Origin: Terriglobales bacterium
GTDB taxonomy: Bacteria > Acidobacteriota > Terriglobia > Terriglobales > Acidobacteriaceae
DNA: 34,506 nt
Direction of reading: 5' to 3'
Assembly: GCA_015655585.1 (NCBI GenBank)
Contig: JAATEV010000038.1
Coordinates: forward strand, 1-34,506
Within the stretch, counting starts at the first letter, position 1, and every line of letters starts with the position of its first letter. Under the pieces are notes generated by a model. That model did no database searches and was not told where the DNA came from. It saw nothing but the letters and a program-made list of their open reading frames with translations. Below, piece after piece: positions 1 through 7,300 of this stretch. The position numbers and the translations under genes are program-made.

Positions 1-219
1 ATCTTCGGCGGCATTCTGCGCGTGGATGTGCTGGCTACGGCAGTGGTAGCGGCGGCGAAGAAGTTGAATGTGCAACTGCCGATTATTCTGCGGCTTGAGG
101 GCACGAACGTTGAAGAGGGTCGCAAGATTCTGGCTGAGTCGGGGCTGAAATTTGAAGTGGGTGCAACGATGAAGGAAGCCGCTGATCTTGCAGTGGCCGC
201 TGCGAAAGGGGTCAAATAA
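1..219 (+). CDS. sucC: Succinyl-CoA ligase beta subunit, 3' end only
   Basis: The first base is already in frame. The window opens inside the gene at [10 protein letters not shown], which corresponds to the conserved NIFGGI segment of the ADP/GDP-forming succinyl-CoA ligase beta chain. The remaining 72 residues (through [15 protein letters not shown]) match the C-terminal ligase domain that contacts the alpha subunit. The beta subunit binds the nucleotide and takes the phosphoryl group from the alpha-subunit histidine in the TCA-cycle step succinyl-CoA to succinate. The TAA stop overlaps the ATG of sucD by one base (TAATG), so the two are translationally coupled. The ATG-like internal methionines are not starts; the true start lies off the left edge. 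Confidence 0.95.
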   Translation: MFGGILRVDVLATAVVAAAKKLNVQLPIILRLEGTNVEEGRKILAESGLKFEVGATMKEAADLAVAAAKGVK

Positions 220-1094
220 TGGCAGTTCTGGTTGATAAGAATACGCGGCTGATTGTGCAGGGGATTACGGGGCGTGAGGGTACGTTTCATGCCAAGGCCT
301 GCGCGGAGTATGGGACTAAGGTTGTGGGCGGTGTGACGCCGGGTAAGGGCGGCACGACGCATGAGGGCTGGCCGGTCTTCAATACCGTGGAAGAGGCCGT
401 GAAGGAGACGGGCGCGAATGTAACCGTGATCTTTGTTCCGCCACCGTTTGCCGCGGATGGAATTCTGGAAGCTGCCGCCGCTGAGGTTCCTCTGGTGATT
501 TGCATTACCGAGGGGATTCCGGTGCTGGACATGGTGAAGACGTGGGAGTTCGTGAAGGGCTCCAAGTCAACGCTGATCGGGCCGAATTGCCCGGGCGTGA
601 TCTCGCCGGGTAAGGCGAAGGTCGGGATTATGCCGGGCCGGATTCACAAGGAAGGCTCGGTGGGCATTGTTTCGAAGTCGGGAACGCTGACTTACGAGGC
701 GGTGTACCAATTGACGACGCGCGGGATCGGGCAGTCGACGGCGATTGGCATTGGCGGCGACCCGATTATCGGGACGACGCACATTGACGCGCTGAAGCTG
801 CTGAACGAGGACCCGGAGACCGAAGCGATCATCATGATCGGCGAGATCGGCGGATCGGCGGAAGAGGCTGCGGCGAAGTACATCAAAGAGCATGTGAAGA
901 AGCCGGTGGTCGGGTTTATCGCCGGTCAGACGGCTCCTCCGGGACGGCGTATGGGACATGCCGGAGCGATCATCTCGGGCGGCGAAGGTACGGCTGCTAC
1001 GAAGATGCAGGCTATGACGGAGGCCGGAATTACGGTTGTGAAGTCTCCGGCTGAGATCGGCGAGGCTATGGCTCGGGTGCTGGGTAAGGCCTAG
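219..1094 (+). CDS. sucD: Succinyl-CoA ligase alpha subunit
   Basis: This 291-residue protein is full length for the family (about 290). It has an N-terminal CoA-binding Rossmann domain ([12 protein letters not shown] near residues 14-25, then GVTPGKGG) and a ligase domain with the signature GPNCPGVI and the active-site motif RRMGHAGAI. His247 is the residue that would be phosphorylated. With SucC it catalyses reversible succinyl-CoA + Pi + NDP to succinate + CoA + NTP in the cytoplasm. Its ATG overlaps the sucC stop by one base and a strong terminator follows within 20 bases, so sucCD is the end of its transcription unit. Nothing is unusual about the sequence. Confidence 0.97.
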   Translation: MAVLVDKNTRLIVQGITGREGTFHAKACAEYGTKVVGGVTPGKGGTTHEGWPVFNTVEEAVKETGANVTVIFVPPPFAADGILEAAAAEVPLVICITEGIPVLDMVKTWEFVKGSKSTLIGPNCPGVISPGKAKVGIMPGRIHKEGSVGIVSKSGTLTYEAVYQLTTRGIGQSTAIGIGGDPIIGTTHIDALKLLNEDPETEAIIMIGEIGGSAEEAAAKYIKEHVKKPVVGFIAGQTAPPGRRMGHAGAIISGGEGTAATKMQAMTEAGITVVKSPAEIGEAMARVLGKA

Positions 1095-1112
1095 TCTTCT
1101 TGAGTTGAAGAT

Positions 1113-1153
1113 AAGGCGCTGCGAGCTTCGGCTTGCAGCGCTTTTTTCTTTTT
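1113..1153 (+). terminator. Rho-independent terminator of sucCD
   Basis: An 11-bp stem (1116-1126 with 1131-1141, one G-T pair), extended by A-T pairs, closes on a TTCG tetraloop. It is followed by a T-rich run (TTTTTTCTTTTT). It lies directly after the sucD stop. Confidence 0.93.
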
Positions 1154-1189
1154 GTGCGAAATAAGGACTAAACGGCAGGAGTTGATTTG

Positions 1190-1195
1190 TATACT
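1190..1195 (+). promoter_or_regulatory. Possible -10 element (TATACT) of a leaderless promoter
   Basis: TATACT ends six bases before ATG 1202, the spacing expected if transcription starts at the start codon. No convincing -35 box is visible 16-18 bases upstream. Confidence 0.35.
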
Positions 1196-1201
1196 GCCGC
1201 A

Positions 1202-2935
1202 ATGCGAATGACTGGGTTGGTTTTGGCGGCGGCGTTGGTGCTGGGGTTGGCGGGTTGTGAGCGCGGGGCGGTGCAGAAGGTTTCGGTGTCGTTTCCGGCG
1301 GCGCGGTCGGGCAAGGCTTTGGATGGGCGGCTTTATTTTCTGCTGTCGAAGGACGCGAGCGCGGAGCCGAGGATGCAGATCGACGATTCGCCGCGGAGCC
1401 AGATGATCTTTGGCGTGACGGTGGATGGGATGAAGCCGGGCGAGAGCGTTGCGGTGGGGGATGAGGAGGCGGGATATCCGGTGAGGAAGCTGAGCGAGGT
1501 GCCAGCGGGGGACTATACGGCGCAGGCGGTGCTGGATGTGTATGAGACGTTTCATCGTGCGGATGGGGTGACGATCAAGCTGTCGCCGGACAGGGGCGAG
1601 GGGAAGCACTGGAACCAGGCTCCGGGGAATCTGTATAGCAAGCCGGTGAAGGTGCATGTGGGGCCGGGGGGCGGGGCGATTGCGATCTCGATGGATGAGG
1701 CGATGCCGGAGATTGTGCCTGATAAAGATACAAAATATGTTCGGCATGTACGGATACAGAGCGAGCTGCTGACGAAGTTCTGGGGCAGGCCGATGTTTCT
1801 GAGCGCTTCGGTGCTGGTGCCGGAGGGATTTGACGAGCACCCGAATGCGCGGTTTCCGCTGATGGTGGACCATGGGCACTTTTCGCCGGGGTTCGATGAC
1901 TTCAGGACTACGCCGCCGGATGCGAACCTGAAGCCGGATTATTCGGAGCGGTTCCATGTGGCCGGGTATAACCGGATCGAGCAGGAGGAGGCTTACAAGG
2001 AGTACAAGACTTGGATCAGTCCTGCGTTTCCGCGATTCCTGGTGATGAAGATCGAGCACGCGAATCCCTTTTATGACGACTCGTATGCAGTGAACTCGGC
2101 GAACGTTGGGCCGTATGGGGACGCGATTGAGAAGGAGTTGCTGCCGGCGGTGGAGAAGCAGTTTCGCGGGATCGGGCAGGGGTGGGCGCGGTTTATGTAT
2201 GGCGGGTCGACGGGCGGGTGGGAGTCGCTGGCGGTGCAGATGTTTTATCCGGACGACTATAACGGGGCGTTTGTGGCTTGTCCCGATCCGGTGGACTTTC
2301 ATGCGTATATGACGCGGGATCTTTATAACGACGACAACCTGTTCTACATGCAGGGCTCGAACAAGCAGATTGAGCAGCCAGCGATGCGGGACTATCTGGG
2401 ACATACACTGATCTCGATTCGGGACAATGTGGCGTATGAGGCGGCGCTGGGAGATCATGGGCGGTCGGGCGACCAGTTCGATATATGGCAGGCGGTGTAC
2501 TCGCCGGTGGGGAAGGACGGGTATCCGGAGGAGATCTTCGATAAGGAGACGGGGAAGATCAACCATCAGACTGCCGAGTATTGGAAGGAACATTACGACC
2601 TGAACGCCGTGTTGCAGAGGGACTGGAATACGCTGGGGCCGAAGTTGCAGGGGAAGATTCATCTGTATGTGGGGAGCGATGATACGTACTTCCTGAACGA
2701 TGCCGTGTACCTGATGGAGGACTTTCTGAAGACTACGGGTACGCCGGGGCATGGGGTTCCGTATAAGGGCGAGGTGCAGTATGGGCCTCGGGCGGAGCAT
2801 TGCTGGAACGGCGATCCTACGCTGCCGAATGCGCTCTCGCGGCTGCACTACAACACGATGTATGTGCCGAAGATCATGAAGCGGATTGCGGAGACAGCTC
2901 CCAAGGGAGCGGATTTGAAGAGCTGGAGATATTAG
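1202..2935 (+). CDS. Exported lipoprotein esterase (alpha/beta hydrolase, putative esterase family)
   Basis: From ATG 1202 the protein is 577 residues and begins with a lipoprotein signal peptide ending in the lipobox LAGC (Cys near residue 18), so it should be lipid-anchored in the periplasm or outer membrane. The C-terminal half looks like the PF00756 putative esterase/enterochelin-esterase fold: GGSTGGW supplies the nucleophile Ser336, SDD near residue 500 an acidic residue, and EHCW the probable catalytic His533. The N-terminal 200 residues are a separate beta-rich region that I cannot name. The substrate is unknown; an acyl ester or xylan-type ester is a guess. An in-frame TTG at 1187 has GGAG five bases upstream and would add MYTAA; a -10-like TATACT six bases before ATG 1202 argues for a leaderless start there. 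The start is therefore uncertain. It is monocistronic between two terminators. Confidence 0.85.
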   Translation: MRMTGLVLAAALVLGLAGCERGAVQKVSVSFPAARSGKALDGRLYFLLSKDASAEPRMQIDDSPRSQMIFGVTVDGMKPGESVAVGDEEAGYPVRKLSEVPAGDYTAQAVLDVYETFHRADGVTIKLSPDRGEGKHWNQAPGNLYSKPVKVHVGPGGGAIAISMDEAMPEIVPDKDTKYVRHVRIQSELLTKFWGRPMFLSASVLVPEGFDEHPNARFPLMVDHGHFSPGFDDFRTTPPDANLKPDYSERFHVAGYNRIEQEEAYKEYKTWISPAFPRFLVMKIEHANPFYDDSYAVNSANVGPYGDAIEKELLPAVEKQFRGIGQGWARFMYGGSTGGWESLAVQMFYPDDYNGAFVACPDPVDFHAYMTRDLYNDDNLFYMQGSNKQIEQPAMRDYLGHTLISIRDNVAYEAALGDHGRSGDQFDIWQAVYSPVGKDGYPEEIFDKETGKINHQTAEYWKEHYDLNAVLQRDWNTLGPKLQGKIHLYVGSDDTYFLNDAVYLMEDFLKTTGTPGHGVPYKGEVQYGPRAEHCWNGDPTLPNALSRLHYNTMYVPKIMKRIAETAPKGADLKSWRY

Positions 2936-2989
2936 CTTAAAAGCGCCCTTACGCCGGGGCACTTCGTGCTGTATGTCGCTTTGCTTGGG

Positions 2990-3035
2990 CCTCCCGTTGG
3001 TCGGGTGCGAGATTCTTCCGCCGACTAACGGGAGG
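2990..3035. repeat. Large intergenic inverted repeat (15-bp stem)
   Basis: The arms 2990-3004 and 3021-3035 pair over 15 bases with one G-T pair, leaving a 16-base loop. They sit in the gap between the convergent esterase gene and the small membrane-protein gene. No T-run follows on the + strand. It may help end esterase transcription or be a copy of a dispersed palindromic repeat; copy number cannot be tested here. Confidence 0.6.
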
Positions 3036-3050
3036 ACCGCGCGAAGCTTT

Positions 3051-3095
3051 AAAAAAGCGTGCGGACGCCCGCTCCGAGCGTTGCGGGCTTGTCCG
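3051..3095 (-). terminator. Rho-independent terminator of the small membrane-protein gene
   Basis: On the - strand a bulged stem (3062-3072 with 3083-3095, two-base bulge) is followed by TTTTTT (complement of 3051-3056). It lies 16 bases beyond the stop of the 53-residue gene and supports that gene being real. Confidence 0.7.
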
Positions 3096-3110
3096 GCAGG
3101 ACACAAGTCT

Positions 3111-3272
3111 TTATTTTTGGCGGGAGTAGAAGAGGCCTGCGGCGAAGAAGACGGCGGCGATCATGAAGGCGAGGCGCGCGTGGAGCAGGTTGCGGTAGTG
3201 TGCGCTGACGAGTCCGTCGGCCAGCCAGACTGCGAAGCCCAGATACCAGATCCACGTGGTTTTTTGCATCAT
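3111..3272 (-). CDS. Small two-helix membrane protein, function unknown
   Basis: This ORF of 53 residues starts at one of two adjacent ATGs (3272 or 3269). It has two hydrophobic segments, roughly residues 7-23 ([18 protein letters not shown]) and 34-49 ([18 protein letters not shown]), joined by a short basic loop, and ends SRQK. The longer frame upstream to 3425 is Arg/Pro-rich and crosses the ndk start region, so I reject that extension. A GGGGAG sequence lies 12 bases upstream of the first ATG. A hairpin with a T-run follows the stop. I do not recognise a family. It is divergent from ndk, with about 106 bases between starts. Confidence 0.65.
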   Translation of the reverse strand: MMQKTTWIWYLGFAVWLADGLVSAHYRNLLHARLAFMIAAVFFAAGLFYSRQK

Positions 3273-3366
3273 TGGAGTGGGGGACTCCCCTGGCTGGGCT
3301 GCGTTCGGGTTACGTTTCGGTGAACGCGCATGGCGTTGTTTTACACTACTTGGTAGAGACTCATAC

Positions 3367-3372
3367 AGGAGA
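3367..3372 (+). promoter_or_regulatory. Ribosome binding site that fixes the ndk start
   Basis: AGGAGA lies seven bases upstream of TTG 3379, which selects this non-ATG codon over the far-upstream in-frame codons. Confidence 0.85.
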
Positions 3373-3378
3373 AATACG

Positions 3379-3795
3379 TTGTCACAGCGCACATTCAGCA
3401 TTATTAAGCCGGACGCGGTTCGCAAGGGCTACACTGCGGCCATTCTCGCCGAGATTGAAAAGGCGGGCTTCAAGATTGTTTCGATCAAGCGGATGTCGAT
3501 CTCCAAGGCGCAGGCCGAGGGGTTCTACCACGTTCATGCGGCGCGTCCGTTCTTCGGTGAGCTGACGGATTTCATGAGCTCGGGGCCGATCTTCCCGATG
3601 GTTCTGGAGAAGGAGAACGCGATTGCCGATCTGCGGACGCTGATGGGCGCGACCGATCCGGCGAAGGCCGACGAGGGAACGATCCGCAAGCAGTTCGCGG
3701 CTTCGATTGGCGAGAACGCGATTCATGGCTCGGATGCGGAAGAGACTGCCGCATTTGAGATCGGGTACTTCTTTGCCGGGATTGAATTGAAGTAG
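3379..3795 (+). CDS. ndk: Nucleoside diphosphate kinase
   Basis: Starting at TTG 3379 the protein is 138 residues, close to the family norm of 140-150. It begins [16 protein letters not shown], the conserved N-terminal NDK segment. The active-site motif NAIHGSD contains the phospho-accepting His116, followed by the usual C-terminal E(I)xxFF segment. The enzyme transfers the gamma-phosphate among NTPs and NDPs by a ping-pong mechanism in the cytoplasm. The start is chosen from the perfect AGGAGA spacing and from where family homology begins; the 41 in-frame residues upstream do not resemble NDK. A strong terminator follows, so it is likely monocistronic. Confidence 0.97.
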   Translation: MSQRTFSIIKPDAVRKGYTAAILAEIEKAGFKIVSIKRMSISKAQAEGFYHVHAARPFFGELTDFMSSGPIFPMVLEKENAIADLRTLMGATDPAKADEGTIRKQFAASIGENAIHGSDAEETAAFEIGYFFAGIELK

Positions 3796-3811
3796 TTTTG
3801 AGCTTGAAGGC

Positions 3812-3856
3812 GCGGGGGATGGCGGGCGGATGCCTGCTGTCCCCCGCTTTAATTTT
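3812..3856 (+). terminator. Rho-independent terminator of ndk
   Basis: A hairpin of about 16 bp (3812-3827 with 3832-3847, including G-T pairs) with loop GGAT is followed by TTTAATTTT. It lies between ndk and the HAD gene and overlaps any HAD start upstream of 3860, which supports the later start for that gene. Confidence 0.9.
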
Positions 3857-3883
3857 GGGGTTGGGATTTTGAAGGAGATGGGA

Positions 3884-4483
3884 ATGAAGCTTCGGTTGCC
3901 GGAGGGCGCGTTCAAGGCTTATTTGTTCGACTGCGATGGGACGATTGTGGACTCGATGCCGCTGCACTATGTGGCGTGGAAGACGACGCTGGAGGAGTGG
4001 GGGTGTCCGTTTGACGAGGACCTGTTCTATGCGTGGGGCGGGATGCCGATCCGGGAGATCATCTCGACGTTGAATGAGCGGCATGGGTTGGAAATGCCGG
4101 TGGCGGAGGTGGCGGAGCGCAAGGAGGAGCGGTATTACGATATGCTGGGCGACCTGAAGGCGGTGCCGGAGGTGCTGGAGCATATCGAGGTGAGCCACGG
4201 ACAGCTTCCGTTTGCGGTAGTGTCGGGGAGCACGCGGGAGTCGGTGGTGAAGTCTCTGGAGGTGCTGGGGATTCTGGACAAGTTCGACACGCTGGTTTGT
4301 GCGGGGGATTATGAGCGGAGCAAGCCGCATCCGGAGCCGTTTTTGATGGCGGCGGAGAGGCTGGGGATCGCGCCGCAGGATTGCCTGGTGTTCGAGGATA
4401 CGGAGATGGGGATTCAGTCGGCTACGGCGGCGGGGATGGCTTCGGTGAAGGTGCCTCAGCCTCGGGAGCGGGTGGCTGGGTAG
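3884..4483 (+). CDS. HAD-superfamily phosphatase/phosphomutase (YqaB / beta-phosphoglucomutase-like)
   Basis: From ATG 3884 the protein is 199 residues. All four HAD motifs are visible: DCDGT (motif I, nucleophile Asp), VSGST (motif II), SKPHPEPF with the motif III Lys, and FEDTEMGIQSA (motif IV, Mg-binding acids). The helical cap between motifs I and II and the segment DCDGTIVDSMPLHY place it near YqaB-type sugar phosphatases and beta-phosphoglucomutases (subfamily IA). The physiological substrate is probably a small sugar phosphate; the exact one cannot be read from the sequence. AAGGAG (3872-3877) sits six bases before ATG 3884 but directly against ATG 3878, so 3884 is preferred. Confidence 0.9.
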   Translation: MKLRLPEGAFKAYLFDCDGTIVDSMPLHYVAWKTTLEEWGCPFDEDLFYAWGGMPIREIISTLNERHGLEMPVAEVAERKEERYYDMLGDLKAVPEVLEHIEVSHGQLPFAVVSGSTRESVVKSLEVLGILDKFDTLVCAGDYERSKPHPEPFLMAAERLGIAPQDCLVFEDTEMGIQSATAAGMASVKVPQPRERVAG

Positions 4484-4503
4484 GGTTTGTTTTTTGCCGA
4501 ATC

Positions 4504-4532
4504 AAAGGAGCGGGCTTTTGGCTCGTTCCTTT
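4504..4532 (+). terminator. Hairpin after the HAD gene, possible terminator
   Basis: A 12-bp stem with two G-T pairs (4504-4515 with 4521-4532) and loop TTTTG lies 20 bases after the HAD stop. The following bases (GTTATTTG) are only weakly T-rich, so its strength is doubtful. Confidence 0.45.
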
Positions 4533-4563
4533 GTTATTTGCGTGGGCTTTCTTGAAGAGTTTG

Positions 4564-4704
4564 AGGCACTTCTTTAGAGGAGTGCCTGAGGGGATATTCC
4601 CTCGGCGGCTAAAGCCGCGTTCAGTAGGTGAGATTTATGGCGGGGCTGAAGCCCCGCCCTTTCAAAACATTTTTTTAGCGTCTTCTGAAGCCCGGCCCTT
4701 TCAA
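4564..4704. repeat. Array of four palindromes plus a 20-base direct repeat
   Basis: Four hairpins follow one another: 4564-4570/4581-4587 (7 bp), 4588-4592 with the CCCTC ending at 4603 (5 bp), 4605-4610/4613-4618 (6 bp, GCGGCT) and 4639-4647/4650-4658 (9 bp, GGCGGGGCT). The 20-mer at 4646-4665 recurs at 4685-4704 with one mismatch. It sits between convergent genes (HAD + and SGNH hydrolase -). This looks like a REP-type intergenic repeat that could end transcription from both sides. Confidence 0.7.
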
Positions 4705-4714
4705 GGCACAGCAG

Positions 4715-5935
4715 CTACTTCGAGAAGAGTTTTAGGTCGATGGATTCGCCCATGATTTTGTAGCCTGCATCGGCGGGGTGGAGGTGGTCGCCGGAGTCTA
4801 CTGTGGGTAGGTAGACGCCGGGGTGGGCTGGGTCGGTGGTTACTTTGTCGAAGTCGATTACTCCGTCTAGGAGGGGCGTGGTGCGGAGCCAGTTGTTGAC
4901 GGCCTGGCGCATGGTCTCGCCCGCTGGGGATTGATATTTTGCGCCTACGTATGGGGTCAGGGTGGCTCCGATGACCTTGAGGTTGTGGGTGTGGGCTCGG
5001 GTGATGAGCTGGGTGAAACCTGCTATGAGGTCTTCGGCGGTGATGACGTCGTAGGGTTTCTGGGGGTCGGTGGCGTGTCCTATGTCGTTGATGCTCTCCA
5101 TGAGGACGACGTACTTGACGCCGGGCTGGGCGATGACGTCGCGGTCGAAGCGGGCGAGGGCAGAGGGGCCGGTGGTGTCGTGGAGGACGCGGTTGCCGCC
5201 GATGCCTTGATTGAGGATGCCGAGGTTGGCGTATTTCTTGTCGGCCTGGAGGCGGCGGGAGAGGACGTCGGGCCAGCGGGCGTTGGCGTTGCGGGTGCTC
5301 AGGGCTCCGTCGGTGATACTGTCGCCGAAGGTGACGATGGTGGCGGCATCTTTGTCGGCTTCGACGTCGATGCCTTTGAGGAAGATCCAGCTTGCGAATT
5401 CTTTAGGCGTAGTGAGGGTGGTGGCGGTAACGGCGTTGCCGGGGACGATGAAGTTGGTCTCGGCGGCGAAGCCGTGCTGTGAGAGCTGCTGGATGGGCTG
5501 AGAGGGGACGAAGAGGCTTACGGTGAGGTTGGAGAGCGGGGGGAATTTGAAGGCGGCGGGGTCGCTGACGATCATGGCTCCGGGGGGAATGATGACGGAG
5601 GGGCGGCCGCTGAAGGTGATGGGGGTGGGGGCGCCGGTGATGGCTCCGTCGGGAGAGGTGAGGGCGAGGCTGGCGGAGCCGATGGTGAGCGGGGTGAGGC
5701 CGAACTCGTTGGAGAGGACGATGCGGGCGGTGGAACCGCCGAGGGAGACGTGGACGATCTGGCGGAGGGTGAGGTCGGACGCGCCTAGCTGGTCGCGGTT
5801 GGGGGCGGAGTAGGGGGAGGCGGCCCAGGTGCCTACCCAGTGTTCGGGCGAGGCGGCGGAGGCGGTGCGGGGGGCGATGGATATGAGGCTGAGGAGGAGG
5901 CAGAGGGCGAGGAGGGAGTTGCGGTTTTGCGGCAT
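4715..5935 (-). CDS. Secreted SGNH/GDSL-family hydrolase
   Basis: This 406-residue protein has a Sec signal peptide (hydrophobic LLALCLLLSLISI, cleavage near TASA-A, residue 28). Residues 30-190 form a beta-rich N-terminal region starting HWVGTWAASP, typical of the SGNH family that couples such a module to the hydrolase domain. The hydrolase blocks are present: FGDSITDG with nucleophile Ser206, GIGGNR (block II Gly), ESINDI (block III Asn) and GDHLHPAD with Asp383 and His386. It probably acts on esters of extracellular polysaccharide or lipid; the substrate is not determinable. AGGAAGG lies a few bases upstream of ATG 5935. Its 3' end faces the palindrome array. Confidence 0.92.
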   Translation of the reverse strand: MPQNRNSLLALCLLLSLISIAPRTASAASPEHWVGTWAASPYSAPNRDQLGASDLTLRQIVHVSLGGSTARIVLSNEFGLTPLTIGSASLALTSPDGAITGAPTPITFSGRPSVIIPPGAMIVSDPAAFKFPPLSNLTVSLFVPSQPIQQLSQHGFAAETNFIVPGNAVTATTLTTPKEFASWIFLKGIDVEADKDAATIVTFGDSITDGALSTRNANARWPDVLSRRLQADKKYANLGILNQGIGGNRVLHDTTGPSALARFDRDVIAQPGVKYVVLMESINDIGHATDPQKPYDVITAEDLIAGFTQLITRAHTHNLKVIGATLTPYVGAKYQSPAGETMRQAVNNWLRTTPLLDGVIDFDKVTTDPAHPGVYLPTVDSGDHLHPADAGYKIMGESIDLKLFSK

Positions 5936-6086
5936 GGGCCTTCCTTTGGGCTCGATTCGGATTCGCCCCCCATCTTACCGCTGTTTCGAAGGTTATGGCG
6001 GTTGACGTATAGTGGCGAGGGTATGGTGGAGAGATTTTTACTCCGCCGGGAAGTGGTTGTTCGATACAGAGGAAGGGACAGAAGAA

Positions 6087-7196
6087 ATGACGGCTCGATG
6101 GCTAAAGGTTATGCTGCTTATGATGACGACTGGGATAGCAGCACAGGGTTCGGTGACGAAGGCTCCGTTTGGAACGACTCCGGATGGGAAGGCCGTGGAT
6201 GTTTATACGCTGAAGGCCGAGGGCATTGAGGCGAGCATTATGACGTATGGCGCTCGCGTGGTGGCGATCCGCACGCCGGACCGCAGTGGCAAAGTGGCGA
6301 ACGTGGTGCTGGGATACAGCGCGCTGGATGGATATATCGCGGACAAGACCCAGTACTTTGGCGCGATTGTGGGCCGGTATGGGAACAGGATTGCTCTGGG
6401 CAAGTTCAAGCTGAACGGGCATGAGTACCAGGTGCCGACGAACGATCATGCGAACTCGCTGCATGGCGGGACGGTGGGGTATGACAAGCTGGTGTGGTCG
6501 GCCAAGGAGCTGCCGGACGGCGTGGAGATGTCGCTGGTGAGCAAGGATGGCGATATGGGCTATCCGGGTACGCTGACGGTGCATGTGAAGTACACGGTGC
6601 ATAAGGGCTCGCTGCGGATTGATTATGCGAGCTCGACGGACAAGGCTACGGTGGCGAATTTGACGAACCACTCGTACTTCAACCTGGCGGGCGATGGGAA
6701 GACGACGGTTCTGCATGATGAACTGACGCTGTTCTCTGACAAGTACACGCCGGTGAGCGCGACGCTGATTCCTACGGGCGAGCTTGCTCCGGTGGCGGGG
6801 ACGCCGTTTGATTTTCGCAAGGCCACGACGATTGGGGCGAGGATTCATGATGACAATGCCCAGTTGAAGATTGCGGGCGGATACGACCATAACTGGGTAC
6901 TGCGCGGCGCGAACGGCGTGGAGAAGACAGCGGCGAAGGTGTACGATCCGGCGACGGGGCGGGTGTTGACGGTGACGACGACGGAGCCGGGAGTGCAGTT
7001 CTATTCGGGGAACTTTCTGGATGGGACGCCGTTCGGAAAGGCTCATGAGAGCCATGCGCGGAACACGGGGCTTTGCCTGGAGACGCAGCACTTTCCGGAC
7101 TCGCCGAACCATCCGGCGTTTCCTTCGACGGAGCTGAAGCCGGGCGAGGTTCGGCATAGCACGACGACGTTTACGTTCTCGACGCAGGCTAAGTAA
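6087..7196 (+). CDS. galM: Exported aldose 1-epimerase (mutarotase)
   Basis: From ATG 6087 the protein is 369 residues, with a short signal peptide (LKVMLLMMTTGIAAQ) that suggests a periplasmic location, as in several GalM enzymes of polysaccharide degraders. Family landmarks are VGRYGNRI, LHGG, NHSYFNLAG (His195, the general acid/base) and LETQHFPDSPN (Glu332, catalytic base); the closing FSTQAK is usual. It interconverts alpha and beta anomers of glucose/galactose-type sugars. GGAAGGG (6071-6077) lies nine bases upstream of the ATG; the open frame back to 6012 lacks any family similarity. A TATAGT at 6008-6013 could be the -10 box. Confidence 0.94.
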   Translation: MTARWLKVMLLMMTTGIAAQGSVTKAPFGTTPDGKAVDVYTLKAEGIEASIMTYGARVVAIRTPDRSGKVANVVLGYSALDGYIADKTQYFGAIVGRYGNRIALGKFKLNGHEYQVPTNDHANSLHGGTVGYDKLVWSAKELPDGVEMSLVSKDGDMGYPGTLTVHVKYTVHKGSLRIDYASSTDKATVANLTNHSYFNLAGDGKTTVLHDELTLFSDKYTPVSATLIPTGELAPVAGTPFDFRKATTIGARIHDDNAQLKIAGGYDHNWVLRGANGVEKTAAKVYDPATGRVLTVTTTEPGVQFYSGNFLDGTPFGKAHESHARNTGLCLETQHFPDSPNHPAFPSTELKPGEVRHSTTTFTFSTQAK

Positions 7197-7202
7197 AAGA
7201 GG

Positions 7203-7237
7203 TTCGCGGGGCGGTTGTGGGTGGGCCGTCCCGCGAA
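7203..7237 (+). terminator. Hairpin after galM, probable terminator
   Basis: A 12-bp stem (7203-7214 with 7226-7237, one G-T pair) with an 11-base loop starts six bases after the galM stop. The tail GTGTGTTT is only weakly T-rich. Confidence 0.6.
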
Positions 7238-7300
7238 GTGTGTTTATGGGCGGCGGGGCTGTTGGTGGTGTTGTGTCTTTAGTGCCGGGGGCGATAGGGA

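Noticed and set aside
1091..3106. 671-residue open frame on the - strand opposite the esterase
   Set aside because: It is extremely Arg/Pro/His-rich with no domain character and lies wholly antisense to the esterase gene, which has clear catalytic motifs. It is a GC-content shadow.
3256..3378. Upstream extension of ndk to GTG 3256
   Set aside because: NDK similarity begins at [13 protein letters not shown], and AGGAGA is spaced for TTG 3379.
3830..3883. Upstream extension of the HAD gene to ATG 3830
   Set aside because: It overlaps the ndk terminator hairpin and has no ribosome site; AAGGAG is placed for ATG 3884.
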